Shown piece by piece: positions 49,449 through 59,749 of a stretch of 64,000 bases of DNA. The DNA is from Gautieria morchelliformis (Eukaryota; Basidiomycota; Agaricomycetes; Gomphales; Gomphaceae), in contig WHVA01000021.1 of NCBI GenBank assembly GCA_015179125.1, positions 248,001-312,000 on the forward strand, in the 5' to 3' direction. The position numbers and the translations under genes were made by a program. Numbering within the stretch: the stretch's first letter is position 1; each line of letters opens with the position of its first letter. The notes under the pieces are model-generated. The model worked only from the letters and a program-made list of their open reading frames with translations, was not told the origin of the DNA and did not search any database.

Positions 49449-50480
49449 GGCCGCCCCAGCTACGTCTCGCACGTCTTGTCTGTTGTTGCCCCATGAGCAC
49501 ATTTCAATAGCTAATTATTTCACCATAAAGCATCTCGCAGAAGCATTCCAGCCACTCCTCTCAAGGGCAACCTCAAACGTCGCCCGTCTGTCTCGTTTCA
49601 AGTTGAAACGCCAACCACAAATGGTTTGGAGGATGAAGAGGATGGTGAAGACGAGGATGATAAAGGTGGTGAAAAGTGAGTTTTCCCTGTTTAGAAGATG
49701 CGATTTACACTCATCAATGTGCAAGTATGATGGATATGCTAAATATTCTGCAAGAGTATCAGGGTGTGTGTATTTTCCATACTTCCCCAGTCTCAATTTC
49801 ATAAATTTCCCAAATTTATAAGAAAAAAAAACTTCCAAAACCACTTCTCGAGTCGCGGCCGTCGAAGCGAAGAAAAAAGAAATCAAGAACCTTCGCAATG
49901 CTGAAATACATCTGATGAAGGAAGAGGGGAGGGCATATATGTTGGTGTTTTATTCAAATCACAGTGGCTACACTGAGAGCATTGGTTGCAGCGCGCAAGT
50001 GAAAGCCAGAATTGTAGAACTGCGAGGACAAGAAGTCTCTCCCGAGTCGACATTTGTAGATATATCTGTGCTCTTTGCAAATCGGACTGTATGTTTTTCC
50101 TTCCGATTGATGTTCAAACCATATTTAATGTTCAAACTGCATAGAGATGCATCGAACCGCAACTAGATCTGTTATCTCATTTTCTCTCTGAACTGTCTCC
50201 AGCACGCCTCGAGGTTATTGAGGAGAACAGTGCTGATGGTTTCTCTATCATCCCACTTATGTGTCAAACGTGCGCGCTGACGTGTTGGATCACAATCTTT
50301 TTAAGTTCGGTCTCACCCAGCGAGGTTTGAAAGGATTGGAAAGAAAATCAAGAGGAAGGCAAAGAAAGAAGTGCAAGGTTGTCTAGAGGAACAGAAGGCA
50401 AGTATTTAAATAGGCTAATCCACTCTCAACTCGTTGACTGGTATGGGCCACCAGCTTGCCACAGAAACTCAGGCGTACCT
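49449..50480 (+). CDS. Possible multi-exon gene for a charged protein, unresolved
   Basis: Several open stretches with protein-like composition lie in line but in different frames, as exons would. They are SRRSIPATPLKGNLKRRPSV with an acidic run LEDEEDGEDEDDKGG (about 49531-49675), KTTSRVAAVEAKKKEIKNLR (about 49835-49895), SHFLSELSPARLEVIEENSA (about 50175-50240) and VRADVLDHNLFKFGLTQRGL (about 50270-50335). Plausible GT and AG sites occur between them (for example GTGAGT at 49677). I cannot identify a family or fix the start and stop. A decayed gene is the alternative. Confidence 0.3.
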
Positions 50481-52258
50481 CAAACATTTCAAGCATCTGG
50501 TGCAGATTTAGTTTGATTTCATTTTAGCGAAGCAGGCAAATCGCGCGATCGGTTAGTACTTCATTCTTCGACTGCAGGTTTGGGTCTGCGCTTTGGTAGC
50601 ATGATGTTGTTGCTTTGGCCGGCAGTAACAATGCCATGTATGCATTGCCATGTTTTCAATTACACGCAATAGTTATCATACTTGCGGTGAATCAACGAGT
50701 GATCGATGCCATGAATAATTAGGATCGGAGCTTGTACCAGTACTTGGGCATCATCAGACAGGCTCTCGAGACCAGCATATGAATTTTACTGTAGCAGTCC
50801 CACAGACCCAGTCGAGTGCAAATAAGTGCTGCTTTGCAAATCGGAGTGAGTCGATTGGACTGATAAAGGGTAGCAGATGAGTCAATCGTCGACCGTCGTA
50901 GCAACATCAAACGATATGCAAATTTGAAGCCTGGAGTGGCTTTACCACTTGTTTGATATATACATGTTCGAGAACCTGCGTTTGCTGGATATATAGCCTG
51001 TACGAATAGGTGACGACGTTCGGAGAACATCTTTGTGAAACGCCATTACGATGATTACCGCCACACATGATAGGTATTGGTATCAGTAGCTCACAAGTTG
51101 TTTGAAAACGCAGATGTCTTCAGCCGGAGAAAGAGAGGAATTGACGCAGATAATTGGTGAATATGCTGCCCAACATCAAACACCAAACAACGTGTGGGCC
51201 AGTACGTAAACCCGGGCCACGACGGTGACTATCGACAGCCCAGCTCTCTGCACTATGGCTGAGATAGTCACTCTATGGATGGCTGTTCGAGCGCAAAGTG
51301 TTTTCAACGACTTTACAGTAATATTGCTGTACGCACAGTAAAGACGACTGCGCGGGAGACGTCAAAGAAATTTATGTACTGTATTGGTCTTCTTTCCTTT
51401 CACCCGCGATTCAACTCGCTGCACACAGAGAGGACGAGGGTCACACCTGAGATTCACCCGCGGATTTTCGCATATCGAAATGTGCCCCTCCTCTCGCCGT
51501 AACGTCGAGTTGCATATATGCATTGGTAACTCCAGGTCTATCTATGCTCGTATCATTGGAAACTAAGCTTCGGAATTATTTAGCCTTTGAATAAATGACG
51601 GTGGCACACCACTCACCCCAGGTCGTCGACGAATGTTAGCGGAGAGACAACATCTAGACCGAATCGATATTCACTCAGCTCCGCGGACTCGCTCGGACGT
51701 AATGAGCAGAGGGTTACTAGCTGACCTCTTTCTCTCCGACCTCTGACAGCACTTTGTTGGATATAGTTTTTCCAGGATTATATACCCATGAATCAAGAAG
51801 GTGACAGTGTATGCATATTCCATTCTTCCACTGGTATTTGAGGAGCGATGTCCAGGGTGAGGAGCCGTAGTGCTGAAAAATATGCTTTCGAGGATATATG
51901 ACTTTATTATACCCCCTGATGCATTACGCTGCATGTGCTCCCCTTGGCCTTCTCGCTCTTCGATGGCTGTTTCACCCATTTTTTCGGTCTTTTGCTCGGG
52001 CCGTCGTACTGCTCGAGCGTCGAGCCATTGGCAGCGATTGACGTGTTTCCAAATACGTGGGTTAACATTCCTTGCGAGTCGAGATCATGTCTCTAATACA
52101 ACTTGGTCTCCATTAGCTGCCAATTCTCGGTCACATGTTAGAGTAACTGCACGACAGGCGGCTTCACACATAACGAATAACGCTGTTCACTTAATTTTCA
52201 TCCGATCGAGGCTTCAGTTCCTCCATCGGCGGCACTCGTACAAAAGCGTTCAGCAAAC
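50481..52258. other. Intergenic, nothing recognised
   Basis: About 1.8 kb. A 103-codon minus-strand frame at 50719-51030 has no recognisable motif and an unusual mixed composition. No RNA gene, transposon end or long repeat was seen. Confidence 0.4.
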
Positions 52259-53213
52259 ATGTACCACCTGAACAATACTCCCCGTCCTCTTTCGCTTAGA
52301 TGCCCTACGACTCGAACTCGCAAGTTTTCAGCCGCTTCCCAGTCTTCCTGCTCAGTTTCTGTCAGCAGATTCGTGACCCTGTCGACTCTCTGCGTTGGCA
52401 CAGGGACAGGGGGCTCGACCAATATGTTAGCGTGCGTCCCTACTGAGCCCCAGTTTCCTTCCTTCCACTGACTTAACAGTTTATAGGCGTGTCACAATCA
52501 CTGACTTCCAAGGTCAGACCTTGATGGATACTTACGTACTTCCGACAATGCCCGTTGTCGACTACCGTACAGCTTCTACTGGCATTGACGCGAATGCTCT
52601 CAGCGCGAGTATGTTTGCCGCACATCCAGCTCGATAGGAAAAGGCTCTAGTATTTTTTTTCAGATTCCGCGTGCAATTTCTCAAAAGCTCAACGCTATGT
52701 TGCCGAGGTAAATTACCCTGCCTAGCTCTTGAATTCTATGTTCATACGTTGCAGTTAATCAGAGGTAGAATTGTGATCGGATATTGTCTGTGGTCGTATG
52801 TTTCATTTTACCTTGTGTAACCCTATTCACTGATTTTGTTATATGGCAGGGACCTATCTGTACGAGACACCTTTTCAGCGGGAGGTTTTGTTTGTACTAA
52901 CCACTGACTAGGTTCTGGGAATCACCCACCCTGCAGCGATGACGCGAGATGTTGCCCTGTTCATGCCCTTTCGAGCCGCAATAGGAAAGCCCAAGCAGAT
53001 GTTTGGCCTTCCTACTTTGATGCACCACCTAATGCGTAGGCAGATCCAGATGGGTAGACTTGACTCTGTGAGTTACAGAGATATCGTTAACTTCCATCCT
53101 TGTAGTGATAGACTTTGCCACAGCTAGAGAATGGACGAGCAGCCCTAGATCTCTACCGCTCACACAGCGTCTGCTGGTATATATTCCTTTGTTTGTTGTT
53201 GCTACATCCTTAA
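52259..53213 (+). CDS. Rex4-like 3'-5' exonuclease-fold protein lacking the DxE motif
   Basis: Exons join to give SRFVTLSTLCVGTGTGGSTN, ML/ARVTITDFQGQTLMDTYVLP, VVDYRTASTGIDANALSA, LIRGRIVIGYCLWS/DLSVLGITHPAAMT, RDVALFMPFRAAIGKPKQMF and LENGRAALDLYRSHS. This is the REX4/ISG20-type DEDDh exonuclease layout of basidiomycetes. Where active members have V-A-L-D-C-E-M-V-G, this protein has V-T-L-S-T-L-C-V-G, with no gap (52373-52399). The two metal-binding acids of motif I are therefore Ser and Leu. In motif II the usual GHxLxxD reads GYCLWSD. The third motif lies in LENGRAALDLY. A 10-nt exon at 52850-52859 is needed to keep motif II. It may be a pseudoenzyme or an ageing gene. Start and C-terminus (ends ...LLLLHP) are provisional. 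Confidence 0.65.
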
Positions 53214-53926
53214 AGGACTATCTAGGGAGGCTGCCATGTTGGCCGGACAATGGCCTTGCGCGTTACCGCCAAGTACATTTTCTCGTTGTTATCTTTGACT
53301 TTGAGTTCGACAAGTTGTGAGAACTGACTGTCTGGCCGCCCGACTTTACAACGTGAGACAGGGTCTTACAGCAATACCTCTACATTATTCTTACGCTATA
53401 CGTGACCGTTCCATCTCGCCTGTCTTCCGCGGACCTCGTAGAAGCATATAAAACTTAGTTGTATTCATCACTAAATCCGACCTGTCTATGTGGTTAGGCA
53501 CCTTTACTGTAAAGGATCAGGGACAGATTAATCTAGTTCATACTCTGCAATAATATTACTGTGGAGAGTCACGATAGAGAAAGACGCAATCAGGACTCTC
53601 AGTTCGTGGGCAAGCTTGACGATGGGTCGAGCAGCCGATAAAGTACTAAGGCCTAAGGACTGACACCTGGTTTAGTATGCTGGACCGCCTTCTGGATTTC
53701 TCGTGACCGTATTTCGACAGACCAGAAGTGCTACCATCGCAAAAGCTAACGACCTTGTTACTGGTAACTTGTGCTTTTCTGTCTGAGCGACCGTCACTAC
53801 GTCATTTCAAGCCTAAAACGGATATGATCGACCCCGATCAGCCCCCGATCACTAAATACTACTAAATCTACGCTCCAAGCTGTTCCTTCCTTCGAGTTCA
53901 GTCAGCATCCTGGCAGCACAAGTCAA
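53214..53926. other. Intergenic between convergent genes
   Basis: About 710 bp between the stops of the exonuclease-like gene and the GST gene. No frame with recognisable content, repeat or RNA gene was found. Confidence 0.4.
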
Positions 53927-54799
53927 CTAGCGAATTGAAGTGAGGGTAAAAACACCGACCAGTTCGGGGTAGTGTCTGAAGAGCCCTTGGCTAAATTTCT
54001 GTCGACGGCCGCTGTTGAGATATCCTTCAAGCTCCTGTCCCAACCTATCCTTGAAAGCAAATGCAGTCTTATACAAGCCCTCGTTTCTCAGCGTCGCCAT
54101 GCGTTTGGGGAATGCGAAGGTAAGGCCATCGAGGACATGAAAAATGGTCAAATCAGCTGTCGACACCTTGGATCCGACGAGAACGCCGTTGCCGTTTGTT
54201 GAGAGAATCGTCTCAAAGTGGGCCAGGAATTTGGGTATGCGAGTTCTGCGGAAATCCTCGGCCCGGCGAAGCGATTCTGCTTTTTGGTCTTCGTAGTAGA
54301 GTGAGCTAGCGATTGGGTGATGGACCTGTCGTCGAAAGCGGTGAGCAGAGTAGATGTAGTGGGAGGAACTGGACTTGCATCGTGGGCCTCATTGGACAGA
54401 TCGAGCGCGGTGAGCGTGAGCTGATTGACCTTGGCTTGTTCGACGTCACCAGAGCCCGAGAGGCCAAGCTTGGGTGCGAGATACGCTAGGACGGCGGGTG
54501 TCTGGGATAGCGTGAAGGAGCCATCTACGTCAAGGATGGGGGGTGCCAAGTGCTGGCCTTTGGGGGAGAAATGGGAGATGACCTTGGTCGGATCATTGAC
54601 CTCTTTATAAGGTGTTTTTGTGTACTCGAAGGCTAGACGAATGTACTGGTGGAAGATGATCGACGTGATAGGAGGTCATGGTAGATACTTGCCTCGCCGC
54701 GACCACTGCAGGGAGACAGCAGTGAGCCAGTAGTGAATAGCAGCTGAGGTATACTCACGGTATGCCACCCCAGTATATGAGTGTAAATTTTTGGGCCAT
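53927..54799 (-). CDS. Glutathione S-transferase
   Basis: Soluble GST with an N-terminal thioredoxin fold and an all-helical C-terminal half. The N-terminus MAQKFTLIYWGGIPGRGE is joined through a GC-donor intron (54646-54692) to YIRLAFEYTKTPYKEV. The glutathione-site loop with cis-proline reads PPILDVDGSFTLSQTPAVLA, and LAYLAPKLGLSGSGDVEQA follows. The C-terminal domain contains YYEDQKAESLRRAEDFRRTR, NGNGVLVGSKVSTADLTIFH (the N-capping box region, S/T-x-x-D) and FAFPKRMATLRNEGL. It ends HYPELVGVFTLTSIR. Three or more introns. Class within the GST family is not clear to me. The gene faces the small-protein gene across a 101-bp divergent promoter with CACGTGA at 54809-54815. Confidence 0.85.
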
Positions 54800-54808
54800 G
54801 GTCGTCAC

Positions 54809-54815
54809 CACGTGA
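54809..54815. promoter_or_regulatory. CACGTGA site in the GST / small-protein divergent promoter
   Basis: The core lies 10 bp from the GST start codon inside a 101-bp promoter shared by two divergent genes. Inferred regulatory site. Confidence 0.4.
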
Positions 54816-54900
54816 TTACATAACATTGCCCCTCGCTCCACTTCATGGGCCTCTATAAAGCCCGTGTCTCGCGGTACGGTGCCCCATTCAACCTGCGCCG

Positions 54901-55162
54901 ATGATCCCCCGCTATACCAGCACCAGCGAGCTCGACGTGAAGAGCGCACTTGCCATGTACTCCCAGAGCCTCCACAAATACACACAAAACGTCAGTCTTC
55001 TGCACAAGCCTATCGCGAGAAGCTTTCTTTCTGACACCTTTACAGTTGTGGATGGAGGCGCGGCTCAAAGCCGAGCTCGAGGCGAAGAGTCGTGTTGGCA
55101 GACGGTGGAAGCCTATCCGCAGCCTCGGCAGCCGCTCGTCGCAGCATGCAGTCAAACGTTAG
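54901..55162 (+). CDS. Small basic protein, 68 residues, two exons
   Basis: Exon 1 is 54901-54990 (MIPRYTSTSELDVKSALAMY...) and exon 2 is 55046-55162, separated by a clean phase-0 intron (GTCAGT to TTTACAG). The joined protein has a helical first half (ALAMYSQSLHKYTQNLWMEA) and a basic Ser/Arg/Lys tail ending SSQHAVKR with TAG at 55160-55162. It has no signal peptide or membrane segment. The pattern of an N-terminal helix plus basic tail recalls short conserved basidiomycete proteins, but no function is known to me. It shares its promoter with the GST gene. Confidence 0.6.
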
Positions 55163-55657
55163 CTTGCGTCGAGAATCCGAATAGACACCAATCGCCGGGT
55201 TGTGGGGCATGGACAGCAGATTGTTGATAGGCTTTCATTTTGGAGACACTTGATATCCTAGTACAGATTACAGTATATCCACACATGCTATGCATTCATC
55301 GAGCATATAGATCACCGTGACGATCACCACCATACCGTACTCTTTCGAACGTATACCGCTGCGCAGCTCTTTACCCGCCTGGCTCGCGAGCTCGGCAGTC
55401 CCTGTAGTCTCTGGAGTAACTTGTCATATCCATAGTTTCGTGTTCAAAAAGCTATTGTCCACGAGATACACGTGTAAGAAGCGTGCAAGTCGACATACAA
55501 CGTGTAGGCGATGTGCCAACCACAAACTGTTTTGCCATAGCCTTCTGTTCTCAAAGCTTGGTCTCTTCAGGCGCCCCAGCAATGACGCGGCGCGCGTCTC
55601 CCTGCCACTCACTCTCAGCGGCCAATTATCACTATAATCTAGTTTCCCGTGGCCCCC
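55163..55657. other. Intergenic, VTA1 promoter region
   Basis: About 495 bp upstream of the Vta1 ATG. Frames on either strand show no family content. No repeats seen. Confidence 0.45.
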
Positions 55658-57721
55658 ATGTCTCCAGACTGGTCATTCCCCCCTGTCCCTCCAGAACTCA
55701 AGTCTCTCGCTCCATACTTCCAGCGTGCGCAGGAACTCAGAGTAAAGGATCCTGTCATGTCCTATTGGTGTTCGTATCCGCATATTTTCTCCATCATGTT
55801 CCTCCTGTCTCACACAGCGTGTAGGCACTTACTATGCTGCCCAACAGGGCATAGCACTAAAGGCGCAAAGTAAGGACGCCAAACCATTCCTATTCCAAAT
55901 CTTGAGCATCCTCGAGCAGGTGCGTGCCCTTGCATCCACCCATGCCGCCGGCTGAGCATGCCCCTTCTGTGGTAGATGAAGGCTAGCCTGTCCGATAATG
56001 ATGCTGTCGCCGACGATGCTGGTGCGGCGTATATTGAGAATTTCGCTTTGCGGGTCTTCAACATGGCCGACAATGAGGACCGAAAGGAGAAAGCCACTCG
56101 GTGATACTTATTCTGGTCATCTCGCCTCAGATATCTGACTAAGGCGTTATAGCTCAACCGCCAAAAAATTCCTCGCATCCGCCAACTTTTTTGAGCTGCT
56201 TCGCATATTCGACACGCCAGTTGATATCGATGTATGTTTCTTATTCTCGGAAATTGTCGACACTCAGCGGGTCTCCAGATTGAAGAGAAGATACGTTATG
56301 CAAAGTGGAAAGCAGCCGATCTTGCAAAAGCGTTTCGCGAGGGACGCGAACCCACTCCTGGCGATGCCCAAGAGCCTTCAGCTGTGCCTCCTCCACAGCC
56401 CGTGACACTAGAGCCTCCATCTGATGCCCCACCTTCCATGTCTGCGTGGAGTCCAGGCACTAGCCTTGCACCGAGTCCTGCTGTACAACACATGCAGTCT
56501 TTGGAACCAAGTCCCATTTCCGGAGTCGATGTTCCTTTGCCACCTACGGTTTCGGGAGGGAGCCCGCCAGAACCGATGCAACCTTTGACCCCCGGCTCAC
56601 CTGATCAGACGTTGTCCTCGCTGCAACCGGACAACGGTGCACCGCGTACACCATCTCCGCGCTCGTTCGGTGGACATCTCAATCTGGACCGTCGCAACGA
56701 TGGATTTGCCACTCCAGGTATGTGGAGCACAGTGGCGACGCCTGGAACAGAAGATGCGTATGAAGCGAGTGATGCCATGGGCGGTATTACTGAGAGTCCC
56801 AGCGCGAGAGCGGCAGCCCGACGCAAGGCCGTCTCTGAAAGGATGAACGAGCTATCAGATGGAGGTCGAGAACCAGACACTCAAGACGATTCGTGGTCGA
56901 CGGCAGCTAATCAATCCATGAGTAGACAAAATAGCTGGACCATAGCCGACAGCGACATCGACGCTTCCCTACCTGTTCCAGAAGGCGTAATGGTGCCGCA
57001 GCCCCCCTCAGGCATTGGATTGGGTCTACAGCCAGACGGCATACCGCCCGCGGTTCCTGTCAAGAAAGTACACTTTTCGCCGTCAGTAGTGGGGGGTCTC
57101 TCCTCCACATCATCCTCCGTCGCAGGTTCTTCGCCTCCCAGTTCTCCTAGAGGATATACGCCATCATTGCCAACTGTGCCAGAAACGACATATTCGTCTG
57201 ATTCTGACGTCGCACGTCAGGATACGACCAGATATGACCCACCTGTGCACTCCATACATCAGTCAGCATCCTCTGCACCAAAGACAGAGGTGGAGGGCTC
57301 CGCTCGAGGTCCTCCGCCAGTAATACACAAAGTCTCGTCGCCCAACGGGCTCTCCTCACCTCGCAACGTCCCTAAAATGCCGTCACCAGTTCTTTCGACT
57401 CATCCACATATAGGGTCACCACCTAAACCACATTTCCCTGCAGCCCCTGGTCAGCAGGCAGGACTTGGACCACGGCTGCCTGCGCCCCCAGCGCCCCCTC
57501 CCTCGCGCCCAACACCGCGTTTTCCTGCCGCCCCTCTCGCTCCAGCACACGGCAACAACCACATCACACCAAGACAACCTTCTCCACCCCCTGAGCTGAC
57601 CTCCGCGCAGGTCTCGCGAATCCAAAAACACTGTCGCTTCGCAATCTCCGCGCTGGATTACGAGGACGCAGAAACTGCGCGGAAGGAACTGCGTTCGGCT
57701 CTGGCAATGCTTGGGGGTTGA
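55658..57721 (+). CDS. vta1: Vta1/LIP5, activator of the Vps4 ATPase
   Basis: The N-terminal tandem MIT-like domain reads MSPDWSFPPVPPELKSLAPY, FQRAQELRVKDPVMSYWC, GTYYAAQQGIALKAQSKDAK and, across introns, FALRVFNMADNEDRKEKATR, KKFLASANFFELLRIFDTPV and EEKIRYAKWKAADLAKAFRE. A long Pro/Ser-rich linker of more than 350 residues follows. The C-terminal VSL domain that dimerises and binds Vps4 is VSRIQKHCRFAISALDYEDA/ETARKELRSALAMLG, at the very end. The linker is much longer than in yeast. It helps disassemble ESCRT-III on endosomes. Five introns lie in the first 630 bp; the rest is one exon. Confidence 0.9.
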
Positions 57722-57894
57722 AACTTGTGTTTCTATGTGTGTTTTGGTATTCCGAAATCTTATGCACCTTGGGAGTCGTTCGAGTATTATTGTGCTACTA
57801 GTACTAGTGTTAATGTGTATCCCATTAAAATTTAAATTGAAGAAATGCACATCCTAGATCCGTGCTATGAAATGAATGCCCATGTACTGTACCT

Positions 57895-58563
57895 TTACTC
57901 AAATGTGATATCCCCGCTGGCGAGAACTTCCGAGTCTGCAGCAGCGCGTCGGAGTATAGCCCACTGCGAAGATCCAAAGATCGCAACAATCTGGGAGGAG
58001 GCTTGCGCGTGCAGATCCATCCAAGATGGTGGAGGCAACGCACGGGCATACGTTCGCCACGTTATCCAAGCTATCTCGCCGTCGTCATCTACGTCGTGTG
58101 ATGCATACTCTGCCTTGACAAGCGACAAACAGCCCGGTACGAGCAGCTGCAGCAGATGGAATATATCGGCGAGGGGCTCTGCTACAAAAAGTCGACCGTC
58201 ATTTGCGTCCTGTTCGATCTGAAATAAAGCCTCGAACATGCGCTCGCATGGTCGAGCGTGCTCAAAGAGAGAGCTGCAGGTGTCGGGTAGAGCCAATATG
58301 GCGTCCGAGGAAGGTGATTGTACGCAGAAAAGCACGTTGGATTCATGCTCGATCTGACGCCAGGAATGGTATTGTATGAGATTGCGAATGGCTTGCTCGA
58401 AGAAGGGTCTGGCGGCGGTGTAGAAGGCTTCCCGTAGGTCTCTGGATACTTTGGGTAGACAAGAGTGTTGTCGCCATGTTTCGAGTGCCTCTGCGTCCAG
58501 TCTGTAACGAGCATAATGTCTTGGATCCAGCTCCATCATGGGTGCTGGTGTGTTGTGTACCAT
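57895..58563 (-). CDS. Conserved-type hypothetical protein, 222 residues
   Basis: A single-exon frame from MVHNTPAPMMELDPRHYARY to ...ADSEVLASGDITFE. The composition is that of a soluble, mostly helical protein, with several Trp, His and acidic runs (for example KAEYASHDVDDDGEIAWITW). No signal peptide, membrane helix or known motif. Internal methionines (the MMEL pair) could be the start. The gene converges on Vta1. I do not recognise the family. Confidence 0.5.
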   Translation of the reverse strand: MVHNTPAPMMELDPRHYARYRLDAEALETWRQHSCLPKVSRDLREAFYTAARPFFEQAIRNLIQYHSWRQIEHESNVLFCVQSPSSDAILALPDTCSSLFEHARPCERMFEALFQIEQDANDGRLFVAEPLADIFHLLQLLVPGCLSLVKAEYASHDVDDDGEIAWITWRTYARALPPPSWMDLHAQASSQIVAIFGSSQWAILRRAAADSEVLASGDITFE

Positions 58564-58679
58564 ATCTGACGCCTTGGGTATAATAACGGAGAGTTCTTAT
58601 ACATGGACAATTTGGTCACTTTCTTCCCAAAATGTTCTTTCTTACATAGAAAACGGACCAGCTCTTTGTACAGTCACTG

Positions 58680-59270
58680 TTACAGTACTTCCTTTGTTTC
58701 TCTCATTCAGGTCTTTTCTTCCCTTCATCCCTCGCCTTTCGGATTACTGCGTGAGTGTGCGTATGGCATGTCCATCTCCCTCGCATTGAACCCTTGTTAG
58801 ATCTTCGACAACCCTCGCAATTTCTCAATCCCTTCCTCGCCTTCCAATGGACGTACACCCTTCAGCTTCTCCTTTCCGCGGGGCAGCAATTCTCGTTGTT
58901 ACGTCGGATGCAGCAGGTTTCGCACCGGGTGGAGTAAGCCACGTCCTCACAATAATACTTGGGCAGCTCCATGTTGCTCCACGCAAATACCGACACCCAG
59001 CTTTCAATTTGAGTTGGACTCCCAGCTTCAGTTTTGCATGTGCTTGAGCGCATCTTTCAGGGCGTACAATATCAGTGGATACCTGAATGCTGTTCAGCCG
59101 GTCACTATTACTGTGAGGTCTGCTTTACGCGTTAGAGTTGTACTCAACCAAAACACCTTGGTAGCGCCATCTAACTCAAGTCACCAACTGGGATTGGCCG
59201 CCCTGGTATCTTGGGAATCCAGTCAATTGTCCCAGCAAGTCTCGTCTTCTTCCTCACTGATCAATAACTG
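58680..59270 (+). pseudogene. Frameshifted relic of an Agaricomycete secreted/surface protein gene
   Basis: Pieces of one protein family are spread over three frames with no room for introns. They are a stop codon (TAG, about 58798) just before IFDNPRNFSIPSSPSNGRTP and FSFSFP, then AGQQF in the next frame, then LVVTSDAAGFAPGGVSHVLT in the third. Further on, AYNISGYLNAVQPVTIT and, near 59245, VFFLTDQ are readable. Intact family members have all these blocks in one frame: two beta-rich repeats behind a signal peptide, often with a later membrane helix. Two single-base losses and a nonsense codon explain the present state. The family is large and its function unknown. Confidence 0.55.
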
Positions 59271-59749
59271 ACCGCGGTCAAATCCTGTGATAGCTCGTGA
59301 TCCAGGTCGCAGATTCTGGCAGTAAAGGATGTTTCGTGCGCAAACTTGTATATCCGCTGCCAGTTCAGTGTCTGGCGACCCGGCTACCACTGGGCGCCCT
59401 GTCCTCATGGTTGGAGTGGTTGTCTCGTTGCCATACTCACTTTGTCCGCCTTTTTCTCTCGCCTGTCTTTTAACGATAGCATCTAGTTTGTCACGCTCAC
59501 TTCAACGCCACAGATCGTCGCCGTTCCCATAACTCTACCCACACTCCAAAAATATCTTGCTGGTTCAATGTCTCGCCGTCCCACACGTTGTACTAAAAAG
59601 ACTATTTCAACCTCTTATACTCTATTCCAACTGACACAATATATTACGTATGAGGACATATGTTGATGCACAGCGAGACAGCAAATAGACGAGACAAAGG
59701 AGGAAAGAAAGAAAACGGCGGATGGTTACATAATGGCGAAACGAAATCA
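59271..59749. other. Intergenic, nothing recognised
   Basis: About 480 bp between the gene relic and the next gene stop. It would include the 3' UTR of the gene at 59750. No motif seen. Confidence 0.4.

Noticed and set aside
50719..51030. 103-codon minus-strand frame
   Set aside because: No motif, no splice partners and unremarkable composition; treated as chance.
58862..59053. Minus-strand cysteine-rich small protein (CETCC, NENCC)
   Set aside because: It is exactly antisense to the surface-protein relic, whose blocks explain the sequence better; no signal peptide or splice support.
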